Assembly (NCBI GenBank): GCA_017467605.1 | Contig: JAFUSQ010000042.1 | Span: 1 to 38,894 of the forward strand | From: a bacterium | Lineage (GTDB): Bacteria > Cyanobacteriota > Vampirovibrionia > Gastranaerophilales > Gastranaerophilaceae | Reading direction: 5' to 3' | Length of the DNA: 38,894 nt | Shown: in pieces, positions 1 to 7,126 of the stretch | Layout of the letters: each line of letters opens with the position of its first letter | Position numbering within the stretch: position 1 is the stretch's first letter | The notes under the pieces: model-generated | What the model saw: only the letters and a program-made list of their open reading frames with translations | Database searches by the model: none | Told to the model about the DNA's origin: nothing | Program-made: the position numbers and the translations under genes

Positions 1-284
1 AATTATCAGACGGAACATTAATTGCAGTAAATTTAAATGAATATAACTATAAAGGCTATTCTATAATGAATACTATTTCTGCTTATATTGATGTAAACGG
101 AACTTCAAAACCAAATAAAAATACGACTTGTGATGATTTATTGGGATTTGATGAAGGCGGTCAAGAAAACCCATGTATTGTAAAAAATAAAGATATAAAT
201 GACATATTTCAGGTTGGAATGTATAATTCAACAGTAATTCCATATGATAACGCAGGTGCATACGTATTGAATACTGCAAAATAA
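1..284 (+). CDS. Prepilin-like protein, C-terminal part (5' end outside window)
   Basis: The reading frame is open from base 3 and stops at 284, so this is the 3' end of a gene starting upstream. The visible 93 residues contain 'YIDVNG', a paired Cys segment and the ending 'YVLNTAK'. The same ending closes the prepilin-like proteins at 4214-4930 and 18290-19276, and the order 'IDVNG..xPNK...C...C.V....D..DIF' is shared by all three. It is therefore very probably the globular head of a type IV pilin-like (class with N-methylation leader) surface or periplasmic protein. The N-terminal cleavage motif and any partner regulator cannot be seen. Family assignment is by similarity to the other copies in the window; its role in a pilus or pseudopilus is inferred. 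Confidence 0.8.
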   Translation, partial: LSDGTLIAVNLNEYNYKGYSIMNTISAYIDVNGTSKPNKNTTCDDLLGFDEGGQENPCIVKNKDINDIFQVGMYNSTVIPYDNAGAYVLNTAK

Positions 285-410
285 ATATAAAATAGTTTTA
301 TGCTTGATTTTGTATATTTATCTGTTATGATGGGTGTGCGAGATTGATAACAGGTATCGTCAAGCGATAGTTTTTCATAATGAGCATGCGAATTATAGAA
401 AAACATTGTC

Positions 411-439
411 TTGAACTTGTTTCAGACTCTCGATATAAG
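411..439 (+). promoter_or_regulatory. Probable sigma-70-type promoter of tRNA-His
   Basis: -35 TTGAAC (411-416), 17-bp spacer, -10 TATAAG (434-439). The predicted start falls 1-2 bases before the tRNA. The -35 lies inside a segment resembling the dispersed 'CTGAACTTGTTTCAGAATC' repeat. Confidence 0.55.
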
Positions 440-447
440 GTAAATAT

Positions 448-524
448 GGCGGGTATCGTCAAGTGGTCAAGACCTCGGATTGTGGTTCCGATATGCGTGG
501 GTTCGAATCCCACTACCCGCCCCA
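448..524 (+). tRNA. tRNA-His (anticodon GTG)
   Basis: The sequence folds as a full cloverleaf. The acceptor stem is GCGGGTA pairing with TACCCGC, the anticodon stem TCGGA/TCCGA encloses TTGTGGT so the anticodon is GTG, and the T arm is GTGGG-TTCGAAT-CCCAC. The extra G at 448 (position -1) faces C73 at 521, which is the hallmark of tRNA-His. The 3' CCA (522-524) is encoded in the DNA. The D stem is short (GTC/GAC). Confidence 0.96.
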
Positions 525-546
525 TATATAAGACAGTTTTTTATTT

Positions 547-568
547 GGTGCGTATAAACGCACCCTAC
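547..568 (+). repeat. 22-bp palindromic repeat, copy 1
   Basis: GGTGCGT and ACGCACC arms followed by CTAC. The exact reverse complement of the whole 22 bp occurs at 1194-1215, so the two copies flank the Cys-repeat gene in inverted orientation. The rest of 285-608 holds only the tRNA and no supported gene. Confidence 0.8.
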
Positions 569-608
569 ATAACGTACTTGGTTACGGAGCACCTTTGCAG
601 ATTACATA

Positions 609-1061
609 TTATTTCAAAGGTACATTTGAGCGTATGTACCTAAATCCATTAGTACATAATTTTTTATTTGAAGTACAAACTATTCCGTTTTCTATATATA
701 ATGACTCTGCTGAGTTAGATGTAATTTTATGTTTTCCAATTGCGCAAATTTTTTTGTTTTTTGTACACAAAACAGAATTTGCAACAATCTCTATTGGAGT
801 TGTAGAACGCATGTAAGTAAAACCATTAGTACAAGTTTTACGGTTAAATGAACAAACTATTCCATCTGAAGTATATAGCGGTTTATTTGTAGACGTCATA
901 GAATGCTGCCCAACTGTACACATTTTTTTGTTTGGGGAACATATAACAAACATCTTATTATCTTGATTACTATCTGTTAAATTATCAATATTATTATTTT
1001 GTCCAAAAGCCGGTAAACAGAGTACAATCATTAAAATTATTATAAAATATTGTTTCATCAA
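609..1061 (-). CDS. Small exported protein with four Cys-x6-Cys repeats
   Basis: 150 residues. An N-terminal signal peptide (about residues 3-20, 'IIILMIVLCLPAFG') ends in a plausible signal-peptidase site. The mature part is four repeats of 29-30 residues, each with consensus 'g-V-C-x-x-N-K-K-x-C-t-x-G'. The Cys pairs are C41/C48, C70/C77, C99/C106 and C129/C136, always C-x6-C. Repeats 2 and 4 ('CTNGF.Y.RS') resemble each other more than repeats 1 and 3, suggesting duplication of a two-repeat unit. A Shine-Dalgarno AAGGAG precedes the start; Met2 is an alternative. I do not recognise the family. Four disulfide-closed hairpins in the periplasm or at the surface is inference. The gene stands alone, between inverted copies of a 22-bp repeat. 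Confidence 0.8.
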   Translation of the reverse strand: MMKQYFIIILMIVLCLPAFGQNNNIDNLTDSNQDNKMFVICSPNKKMCTVGQHSMTSTNKPLYTSDGIVCSFNRKTCTNGFTYMRSTTPIEIVANSVLCTKNKKICAIGKHKITSNSAESLYIENGIVCTSNKKLCTNGFRYIRSNVPLK

Positions 1062-1193
1062 ATTTCTCCTTTTATGTTCTTATAATATAAGAAAGTACTT
1101 TTCTTTTCAAAAATTGCTTTATTGTTGCAAAATTACATAATTACACTGTGTAAGTTCAAATACATATTAGACTAAAACGAACTTTTTTAGTGA

Positions 1194-1215
1194 GTAGGGT
1201 GCGTTTATACGCACC
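1194..1215 (-). repeat. 22-bp palindromic repeat, copy 2 (inverted)
   Basis: Exact reverse complement of 547-568. The GTAGGGTG beginning is also present in the palindrome at 30638-30661, so this belongs to a dispersed short repeat family. Confidence 0.8.
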
Positions 1216-1254
1216 ATTAATTACAGAAGTCTACTCTTCCAACTTTTTGTTAGA

Positions 1255-1539
1255 TTATAATTCCCATTTTCTTGAAGTATGAAGCACTCTTAATACATAA
1301 ATATTATTTTCTCTTACTTGATACGGAACAATATACGGATATTTTGATATAACTAATTCTCTTGTTCGCAGAACCCTGCCAGCTCTACCAATTGAGGGGT
1401 TGTCTGTTAATCGTTCTATGCTCTCTAGTATGTGCCTGACAACTTCCTGAGCTGCTTCAAAATTATCACAACATATGTATTGTTTTATGGCTCGCAAATC
1501 CTCTTGTGCAGGAATAGTAAATATTATTTCTTTTACCAT
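1255..1539 (-). CDS. parE: RelE/ParE-family toxin
   Basis: 94 residues, the usual size of this family. It has the alpha-alpha-beta-beta-beta pattern: 'IPAQEDLRAIKQYI' and 'AAQEVVRHILESIERLTDNPSIGR' helices, then 'RELVISKYPYIVPYQV' and 'IYVLRVLHTSRKWEL' strands. The 'L..NP..GR....RELv...ypyivpY.v....i.vlrvlH..r.w' signature is typical of ParE-type toxins (DNA gyrase poisons) rather than ribosome-dependent RelE, though the target cannot be read from sequence. The gene starts one base after the stop of the antitoxin gene, so the pair is translationally coupled. Expression should be controlled by the antitoxin at the operator at 1781-1820. Toxin activity is inferred from family. Confidence 0.88.
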   Translation of the reverse strand: MVKEIIFTIPAQEDLRAIKQYICCDNFEAAQEVVRHILESIERLTDNPSIGRAGRVLRTRELVISKYPYIVPYQVRENNIYVLRVLHTSRKWEL

Positions 1540-1540
1540 T

Positions 1541-1768
1541 TTATTTTAATTTCCATTCCTCTTTAATATTTTCAAGCAAGACAACCTTGCCTTCATCTAC
1601 AGCTTTTAATCCTTCTTGTATAGCTTTAATTTGCCATGATTCAAGTTCTAAGTATCTTTCAATAGCATCTTGAGCCAAAAATGCTTTAGTTCTGCCTGTT
1701 GCATCAGCAAGCTTTTGAAGTCTTTCTTTGGTTCCTTTAGGTAGTCTTAAAGAAAATTGTTCTGCCAT
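1541..1768 (-). CDS. Ribbon-helix-helix antitoxin (CopG/ParD-like)
   Basis: 75 residues. The N-terminal 'EQFSLRLPKGTKERLQKLADATGRTKAFLAQDAIERYLE' is a ribbon-helix-helix DNA-binding domain (beta strand FSLRLP, then two helices). The C-terminal 'WQIKAIQEGLKAVDEGKVVLLENIKEEWK' is the tail that wraps the cognate toxin. It is the first gene of the pair with the ParE-like toxin; its Shine-Dalgarno AAGGAG precedes the start. It probably represses its own promoter through the 10-bp repeat array immediately upstream (1781-1820). Confidence 0.88.
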   Translation of the reverse strand: MAEQFSLRLPKGTKERLQKLADATGRTKAFLAQDAIERYLELESWQIKAIQEGLKAVDEGKVVLLENIKEEWKLK

Positions 1769-1780
1769 AAACTGCTCCTT

Positions 1781-1826
1781 GTATTACACTTAATTACATT
1801 ATAATACATTGCAATACATTTTTCAA
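1781..1826 (-). promoter_or_regulatory. Toxin-antitoxin promoter overlapped by four 10-bp operator repeats
   Basis: Read on the minus strand: -35 TTGAAA (1826-1821), 17-bp spacer, -10 TATAAT (1803-1798). On the plus strand 1781-1820 divides into four consecutive 10-mers: GTATTACACT, TAATTACATT, ATAATACATT, GCAATACATT. The shared core is AATACATT. A repeat every 10 bp puts the sites on one helix face, as expected for cooperative RHH binding. Confidence 0.75.
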
Positions 1827-1920
1827 GTTTAATTATACTGTAAAAACTCTTTAACTTGTTCAATCATTTCTTCATAGTACAAACAAAGGCGCGCAAATTT
1901 AACGAAAATTATAAGAAAAT

Positions 1921-2053
1921 GAATAAATTAATATATAAAATTTCAGATGACAGTGCAAAGGTAGAATATTTTAAACTTGTATTTGAAGCTTTAACAACTC
2001 CAAGCGCACGGGAAAAACTGCACTCGTTACTTCTGGGCTTGGACTTAAAATAA
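1921..2053 (+). CDS. Possible small protein or gene remnant
   Basis: A 44-residue reading frame ('MNKLIYKISDDSAKVEYF...LLLGLDLK'). The frame stays open upstream to a TTG at 1856 but no good ribosome site is present at either start. Composition looks protein-like (amphipathic helix 'AKVEYFKLVFEALTTPSAREKLHSLLLG'). It could be the C-terminal remnant of a small helical regulator; no family is recognised. Low certainty that it is expressed. Confidence 0.3.
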
Positions 2054-2186
2054 TATAATTTACTTGCAAAAAAATTTTTAATACAATATTATATTTTCAG
2101 TAAGGTATTTATTTTTTAGTTCTTAATTGAACAGTTATCATCGGTATGAAACTTTATGCGTAATACCCCTTACAGAAGGGATTTTT

Positions 2187-3746
2187 GTGGAAAATGGAAT
2201 AGCGCAAGAGGGGCAAAAGCCTTTAGTCAGCCCATGGTTAATTACTATTCCTCTGGTAACGGCAGCTTTTTTATTTGCATTAAATGAAACTATTGCAAAT
2301 GTTGCCCTGCCATATATTGCAGGAACAATTTCTATAAGCCGAAATGAATCTACATGGATTGTTACAAGTTATCTTGTGGCAAGTTCTGTTGTAATTCCTG
2401 CTATCGGCTATTTTTGCAGAGTTTTTGGTAGAAAAAGATACTTTATATTTAGTATTCTTTTGTTTACTATTGCATCATTAATGTGCGGACTTTCACGTTC
2501 AATGCCAATGGTTATTTTATCCAGATTTTTGCAGGGAATCGGCGGTGGTGCAATATTACCTTTAGTTCAAGCTATTATGATGGAAATATTTCCTCAGGAA
2601 GAATGGGGGAAAGCAATGTCTTTGTACGGTTTTGCTTTTGTAATTGCCCCTATCTTAGGTCCTGTAATCGGAGGGTGGCTGACTGAGAATTGGTCTTGGC
2701 CCTGGATTTTTCTTATCAATGCCCCGATAGGACTTGTTTGCGCAATCTCTTTAAGTAAACTTATTAAAGACCCTCCTTATGCCAAAAAGCAAAAAGGTGC
2801 AAAAATGGACTTTTTCGGCTTTGGAATGCTGGTTATTTGGATTTTACTGTTACAAATAGTTTTAGACAAAGGAAATGATGCAGGTTGGTTTGATGCAAGC
2901 TGGATTTGCTGGCTTATGGGGATTTCAACAAGCGCAGGAATAATATTCTTTTACACTCAATTTAAAAATAAAAAAGATCCTTTACTTAATTTGAGATTAC
3001 TAAAAGATTTAAATTTTTTATTTGGAACATTGATTCAAATGGTGCTTTTGTTTGTTCTAATCGCGTCTGCAATGTTATTACCTTCTATGCTTCAAGGATT
3101 GCTTGGTTATACGGCATTTTTAGGAGGAGTTTCAATGCTGCCGAGAGGTCTTGGAAGTTTAGCTGGACTTTTAATTTTAGTCATATTCACAGGAAAAGTT
3201 CCTGAAAAAATATCTTGTTTGATAGGTTTGATATTAATTGGTATGGGAGGATTTTTGTTCGGGTTATTAAATATGCAAATTTCACTTTCAAATATTTTTA
3301 TCCCGAACTTTTTATACGGAGTTGGTATGGTTATGTCTATGACTCCCGTAATCAACCTTTCATGTGCAACTTTAAAAAAAGAAGACTTGACAATGGGAAG
3401 TTCGCTGCAAAATCTGATGAAAAATTTGGGAGCATCATTTGGGACATCTATTGCAACAACTTGTATTTCAAGATATTCACAAGTTCATCAAAATATGATG
3501 GTCGGATATTTAAATGATTTAAATCCTGTATTCTCACAACGAGTCCAAGAGGCTGCGAATTATATGGCGCAGTATACCGACTATTCAACAGCTCATTACA
3601 TGGCACTAAAACAAATGCATTTTTCATTACTGGAACAATCAACTTTATGGGCATTCATTGATACATTCAGAATATTTGCTCTTGCAAGCTTTATAATCAT
3701 TCCGCTTCTTTTATTGATGAAAGAAAAAACTAAAAAAAATATATAA
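2187..3746 (+). CDS. MFS multidrug efflux transporter, DHA2 (EmrB/QacA) family
   Basis: 519 residues from the GTG at 2187. That start is preferred because AGAAGGG ends 6 bases before it; the frame also extends to a TTG at 2127 without a ribosome site. About 14 hydrophobic segments, the number expected for the DHA2 drug:H+ antiporter family. Motifs: 'DETIANVALPYIA'-like first helix (here LNETIANVALPYIAG), motif A variant 'GYFCRVFGRKR', 'RFLQGIGGGAILPL', and motif C region 'GPVIGGWLTENWSWPWIFLI'. It would expel hydrophobic or cationic compounds across the inner membrane, often with an EmrA/TolC partner; no such partner gene is adjacent. The substrate is unknown. The gene converges on the XRE gene at 3751 with four bases between stop codons. 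Confidence 0.9.
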   Translation: MENGIAQEGQKPLVSPWLITIPLVTAAFLFALNETIANVALPYIAGTISISRNESTWIVTSYLVASSVVIPAIGYFCRVFGRKRYFIFSILLFTIASLMCGLSRSMPMVILSRFLQGIGGGAILPLVQAIMMEIFPQEEWGKAMSLYGFAFVIAPILGPVIGGWLTENWSWPWIFLINAPIGLVCAISLSKLIKDPPYAKKQKGAKMDFFGFGMLVIWILLLQIVLDKGNDAGWFDASWICWLMGISTSAGIIFFYTQFKNKKDPLLNLRLLKDLNFLFGTLIQMVLLFVLIASAMLLPSMLQGLLGYTAFLGGVSMLPRGLGSLAGLLILVIFTGKVPEKISCLIGLILIGMGGFLFGLLNMQISLSNIFIPNFLYGVGMVMSMTPVINLSCATLKKEDLTMGSSLQNLMKNLGASFGTSIATTCISRYSQVHQNMMVGYLNDLNPVFSQRVQEAANYMAQYTDYSTAHYMALKQMHFSLLEQSTLWAFIDTFRIFALASFIIIPLLLLMKEKTKKNI

Positions 3747-3750
3747 ATAT

Positions 3751-4074
3751 TTATTCATCAAATAATGCACAAATCATTCTGTGAGCCAAACGAATTTTTT
3801 GACTTGGGGCATTTATTATTAGTCTGTTTATATCTTCTATTAATTCCTTGTCGGTAGACATTTGTGAAAATTTAAACAAAGTTTCCGGCTGAACATTTAG
3901 TATTTGTATCATTTTTTCAAGATTTTCTTCCTTAGGAAAATGTTTGCCAGCAATCATTCGGCTGATACTTTGAGGATCTATATCCAGTTTAGAAGCAAGT
4001 TCGCATTGTTTCATTTTATTAATTTTAAGTAATTCTTCAAGTCTTTTGCCAAACAATTCTCTTAATTTCGCCAT
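3751..4074 (-). CDS. XRE-family HTH regulator paired with the prepilin at 4214
   Basis: 107 residues. Residues 6-62 form a lambda-repressor-like HTH ('LFGKRLEELLKINKMKQCELASKLDIDPQSISRMIAGKHFPKEENLEKMIQILNV', helix-turn-helix centred on 'CELASKLDIDPQSISRM'). The remaining 45 residues form a helical C-terminal segment, probably for dimerisation. The start has a good ribosome site (TAGGAG, 7-base spacing). It is divergent from the prepilin gene at 4214. The shared 139-bp intergenic region has four copies of ACATGTTA, which I infer to be its operators. It is probably a repressor of the prepilin gene and of itself. Sign of regulation and inducer are unknown. Confidence 0.85.
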   Translation of the reverse strand: MAKLRELFGKRLEELLKINKMKQCELASKLDIDPQSISRMIAGKHFPKEENLEKMIQILNVQPETLFKFSQMSTDKELIEDINRLIINAPSQKIRLAHRMICALFDE

Positions 4075-4090
4075 AAATGCTCCTATTTAG

Positions 4091-4200
4091 ACATGTTACT
4101 ACATCTAATTTGTAAATACATAGAGTGGTATGTTGACAAAAACATAATAAACATGTTATTGTACTACATGTTATTTTCAAAAACTAAACATGTTACTACA
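4091..4200. promoter_or_regulatory. Operator array ACATGTTA x4 between XRE and prepilin genes
   Basis: ACATGTTACTACA occurs at 4091 and 4188, and ACATGTTATT at 4151 and 4166. A -35 TTGACA (4133-4138) lies 18 bp before TATTGT (4157-4162), so two copies cover the prepilin -10 and start point. One copy lies just after the predicted start region and one lies in the XRE leader. Candidate binding sites of the divergent XRE protein. Confidence 0.65.
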
Positions 4201-4213
4201 AAAGGAGGGAAAA

Positions 4214-4930
4214 ATGAAACAGATGAAAGATTTTAAAATAGGGTTTACTCTTGCGGAGGTGCTTATAACTCTTGGAATTATAGGAGTAGTCGCAGCAATG
4301 ACTATTCCAACGCTTATGGCAAACATAAAGGGAATGAGAAATAGGGCGCAATTTAAGAAAACTCTTTCAACACTTAATCAAGCAGTAAGAATGAACAAAG
4401 CCAATTACGGCTGGGATTTTTCCACAATTGATGAAGACGATAACTATTGTGAAGCTTACAGTAATCCTGAAGTTGACAGAACATTTTGTGCAATATGGTA
4501 TGGAAATATGACCGGAGTAAGAAGTATTGAGCAATATGAGGTAATAAATGAAAGTAAAATAACTAACCCTGCAACTACATTTCATCAACTTGCAGATGGC
4601 ACGGTTGTAGCACATGATGGTTGGCTGTCCGGAACCGGAGGTAATACTTTGCCTATTGGTAAAACTTTATCAAGTATGCTTAGTAATATTTTTGAAGATG
4701 ATGATAACCGTCATTTTTCTTGGTACATAGGTTTTATAGATGTTAATGGAGAACTTGGGCCAAACAAATTTGTTGAATGTTCCGGAGATACGAAAACTGC
4801 ATTAGATCCCGAAAAACCTTGTGTTGTTAAAAATTCTGATATAACTGATATATTCCCTGTAATATTTCATGATGATGTAATTGAACCTGTAACAAACGCT
4901 GCAAAATATGTTCTGAATACTGCAAAATAG
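4214..4930 (+). CDS. Prepilin-like protein (YVLNTAK type)
   Basis: 238 residues from ATG 4214, chosen because AAAGGAGGG lies 4-5 bases upstream; the in-frame ATG at 4190 falls inside an operator repeat. Leader 'MKQMKDFKIG' then F11 'FTLAEVLITLGIIGVVAAM': the prepilin peptidase (PilD) site G/F and Glu5 are canonical. The hydrophobic N-terminal helix is followed by 'R.QFKKTLSTLNQAVRMNKANYGWDF' and a globular domain with Cys pairs, a 'FIDVNGELGPNK' loop that may bind calcium (as in GspG-type pseudopilins; inference) and the ending 'YVLNTAK'. No pilus assembly genes are nearby, so assembly genes must be elsewhere. Divergent from its XRE partner at 3751. Confidence 0.88.
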   Translation: MKQMKDFKIGFTLAEVLITLGIIGVVAAMTIPTLMANIKGMRNRAQFKKTLSTLNQAVRMNKANYGWDFSTIDEDDNYCEAYSNPEVDRTFCAIWYGNMTGVRSIEQYEVINESKITNPATTFHQLADGTVVAHDGWLSGTGGNTLPIGKTLSSMLSNIFEDDDNRHFSWYIGFIDVNGELGPNKFVECSGDTKTALDPEKPCVVKNSDITDIFPVIFHDDVIEPVTNAAKYVLNTAK

Positions 4931-4942
4931 AGGTAAATTTAC

Positions 4943-4968
4943 TGTCGGTACAGCAATGCCGACCTACA
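4943..4968. repeat. Imperfect palindrome TGTCGGTA...CCGACCTACA
   Basis: Left part GTCGGTA and right part CCGACCTAC around CAGCAATG. It resembles dispersed REP/MITE-type repeats; it begins 13 bases after the prepilin stop and may also act as a weak hairpin terminator. Confidence 0.55.
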
Positions 4969-4974
4969 TTACTA

Positions 4975-5026
4975 CCCTCTCCCATTGGGAGAGGGAGTGT
5001 TGACAGTTCCTCCCCGGCGGGGGAGG
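4975..5026. repeat. Two GC-rich perfect hairpins
   Basis: CCCTCTCCCA/TGGGAGAGGG (4975-4995) and CCTCCCC/GGGGAGG (5009-5026). Their GC content is far above the surroundings. Part of the first (CGCACCTTGTGGGAGAGGG-like) recurs inside the leader of the prepilin at 18290. Confidence 0.65.
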
Positions 5027-5046
5027 TTAGGTGGGGTACATTATTT

Positions 5047-5120
5047 GTCATTCTGAACTTGATTCAGAATCTATTTCAAAACAGACTGGATTGCTTCGGT
5101 CGTTCCTCCCTCGCAATGAC
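5047..5120. repeat. Dispersed repeat GTCATTCTGAAC...GCAATGAC
   Basis: Begins GTCATTCTGAACTTGATTC and ends CGCAATGAC, with GTCATT and AATGAC as terminal inverted ends and an inner CTGAAC/TTCAG hairpin. Related copies occur at 18371-18434 and 32578-32710. Confidence 0.65.
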
Positions 5121-5408
5121 ATTTACGATTTATTAATATGTGCTTCAGCACCGTATTGGACTTAACGGTCTTATCGGTCTTAACGGACTTTGGACAATAT
5201 TGAGATTCTTCGCTCACTTCCGTTCCCTCTAAATGACAACTTTATTCTGCCCCGATTGAGGAAGCGGCACGAAGTGCCAAAGGGGAATTATCCCGTAGGG
5301 AAATGGGAAATAAGTAATAAGAGCGATAAGACCGTTAAATACTTATTACCCTATTACCTTATTAACTTACCATATTTATGCTAAAATGTATCTGAAAAAG
5401 AGGGATAT

Positions 5409-7094
5409 ATGTTTGACAGAAAAAAAGTGTTGGGGTGTATTTTAGGTCTTATTTTAATAGCTTGCGCTATTTGGGCAAGAATCTTATATGTTGGAACTGA
5501 CCTTTGGTATGATGAAGCATGTTCTTGGTTTACAGCCAAACAAAGTTTTCCTTTTGGAATTATGGATAATCTTTTACACAGAGATTTACAACATACTCCG
5601 TTATACTTTTTTGTACTTCATTTTTGGATAAAAATGTTTGGCAATAGCGAGATTGCAATGAAATCTTTGTCTGTAATTTTCGGAATTTTAACCGTTCCCC
5701 TTGTTTATATAACCTCTAAAAAAATATTTGATAAATTTATTTCTATAAGTGCTGCCATTATCGCTTCAATCAGCCCGTTACTTATTTATTTTGCAGCTGA
5801 AGTCAGAATGTACCCTATAGTTGTATTTCTTGTTTTGTTATCTCTTAATTATTTAATAGATTTTGAACAAAAAAGAGATAATAAATCTTTAATAAAACTT
5901 GTTATTGTAAATCTATTAATCCCTTACACATTGGTTGGCGGAATTTTTTACAATATATCTCTGGCAATTTGCTATGGGAAATATTTATGTAAAGAGCACA
6001 AAGATGTTTTAAAAAAATACTTAAAATCTGTTATATCGGAATTTATTTTACTTATTCCATATTTTATTTTAATAGGTTACTACGCAAAAATGCGTTGGTT
6101 ATTTGTATTAAAACACGAAGGGGCATTGAATTTTGTACATATTGTTGATTTAATAAGAAACTTTTTTGCAATCGAACTTGTTAAAAACATATATTGGCCG
6201 TCAAATGATCCATATACAATGAATTTTATTTTCACTTTACTCGTTGTTGTGCCTGTTGTGTATTTTTTATACGGATTAATTTCAGGATACAAAAAATCCG
6301 ATAAATTCATAAAAGTTCTTTATAATTTATTTATTTTAAGTTTTGTTTTTTCGATTATTAGTGCACTTTTGCAAATTAATGTTTTTACAGTGAGATATAT
6401 TTTATATCTTCTTCCTCCTTTTATAATATTATCTGTTGCAGGACTTTATAAAAATCTGAATAAAAAACATTTTATAGGATTTATAGCATTTTTCACAATC
6501 GGTTCAATTTATTCAAATTATCAATATTACAAAATCGAAAAACCGCTAAAAACTATGGCATTTAAAACTGTCAAGATAGAATCCGACAGACTTGGGTTAA
6601 CTCCTGATGATATTATTATAATGCCGTTTGGTTCAGATGCACCTTATTATTTTAGGAAATTAAGCGACCCGAGAGTCTTAGATTTTGATTTACATAAAGA
6701 ATTACGAAATCCGTACAATGATAAATTCTATGATAAAGATCAACAAAAATTAATGGATAAAAAAGATAAATACAGTTTAATTTTTGACAGAATTTTTGAT
6801 GATAACAGTTTTTCTAAAACTCATCTTGAATATTTTATAAATAACATTAACAGAACAGTAGACTCAGGACATTACGTTTTAATAGCTTTATACGGCTCTG
6901 ATGCAAATGCAATAGTAACAGTTGATAATATGCGCAAATCAATAAAAAGTCCGGCAGATGTAAAAAATAACATAACAATTATATTACTGCAAAAATATCT
7001 ATTGGATATAAGAGTTATGCTTGATGTGGATTTCAACTTCTTAGGAACATATACAAAAGATAACTACACATTTCTGCTATTCCAAAAAAAATAA
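5409..7094 (+). CDS. Integral membrane glycosyltransferase, ArnT/PMT (GT39/GT83-like) type
   Basis: 561 residues with about 11-12 hydrophobic segments in the N-terminal 380 residues and a soluble C-terminal part. The early periplasmic loop has 'DLWYDEACSWF', the conserved acidic motif of the GT-C fold (dolichyl/undecaprenyl-phosphate sugar transferases such as PMT and ArnT). 'HRDLQHTPLYFFVLHFW' and 'AAEVRMYP' are further motifs of the family (PMT_2-like). It would transfer a sugar from a polyprenyl-phosphate donor to lipid A, glycan or protein on the outer face of the inner membrane. The acceptor is not evident. Start has AGAGGG 4-5 bases upstream. It is a single gene with no sugar-pathway neighbours. 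Confidence 0.82.
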   Translation: MFDRKKVLGCILGLILIACAIWARILYVGTDLWYDEACSWFTAKQSFPFGIMDNLLHRDLQHTPLYFFVLHFWIKMFGNSEIAMKSLSVIFGILTVPLVYITSKKIFDKFISISAAIIASISPLLIYFAAEVRMYPIVVFLVLLSLNYLIDFEQKRDNKSLIKLVIVNLLIPYTLVGGIFYNISLAICYGKYLCKEHKDVLKKYLKSVISEFILLIPYFILIGYYAKMRWLFVLKHEGALNFVHIVDLIRNFFAIELVKNIYWPSNDPYTMNFIFTLLVVVPVVYFLYGLISGYKKSDKFIKVLYNLFILSFVFSIISALLQINVFTVRYILYLLPPFIILSVAGLYKNLNKKHFIGFIAFFTIGSIYSNYQYYKIEKPLKTMAFKTVKIESDRLGLTPDDIIIMPFGSDAPYYFRKLSDPRVLDFDLHKELRNPYNDKFYDKDQQKLMDKKDKYSLIFDRIFDDNSFSKTHLEYFINNINRTVDSGHYVLIALYGSDANAIVTVDNMRKSIKSPADVKNNITIILLQKYLLDIRVMLDVDFNFLGTYTKDNYTFLLFQKK

Positions 7095-7126
7095 TTATTC
7101 CTAAATATGAATGATGATTTTCTTTG

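Larger units (their letters stand above)
4931..5408. other. 478-bp intergenic block made of short palindromic repeats
   Basis: No gene is supported. It holds several palindromes in series, listed separately where clear, then an AACGGTCTTATCG motif (near 5165) whose reverse complement lies near 5323, and a GGCAC-GAA-GTGCC hairpin near 5264. It separates the prepilin gene from the glycosyltransferase gene. Confidence 0.7.

Noticed and set aside
380-643. 87-residue reading frame over the tRNA region
   Set aside because: It runs through tRNA-His and repeat DNA and has no ribosome site; it is chance.
2127-2186. N-terminal extension of the MFS transporter from a TTG
   Set aside because: No ribosome site at the TTG, while GTG 2187 has AGAAGGG at ideal spacing and gives the normal family N-terminus.
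4943-5120. Possible CRISPR array
   Set aside because: The repeats are palindromes of different sequence without regular spacers; no cas genes nearby.
5190-5384. 64-residue frame in the repeat-rich gap
   Set aside because: Composed of repeat and palindrome DNA, no ribosome site, no protein-like pattern.
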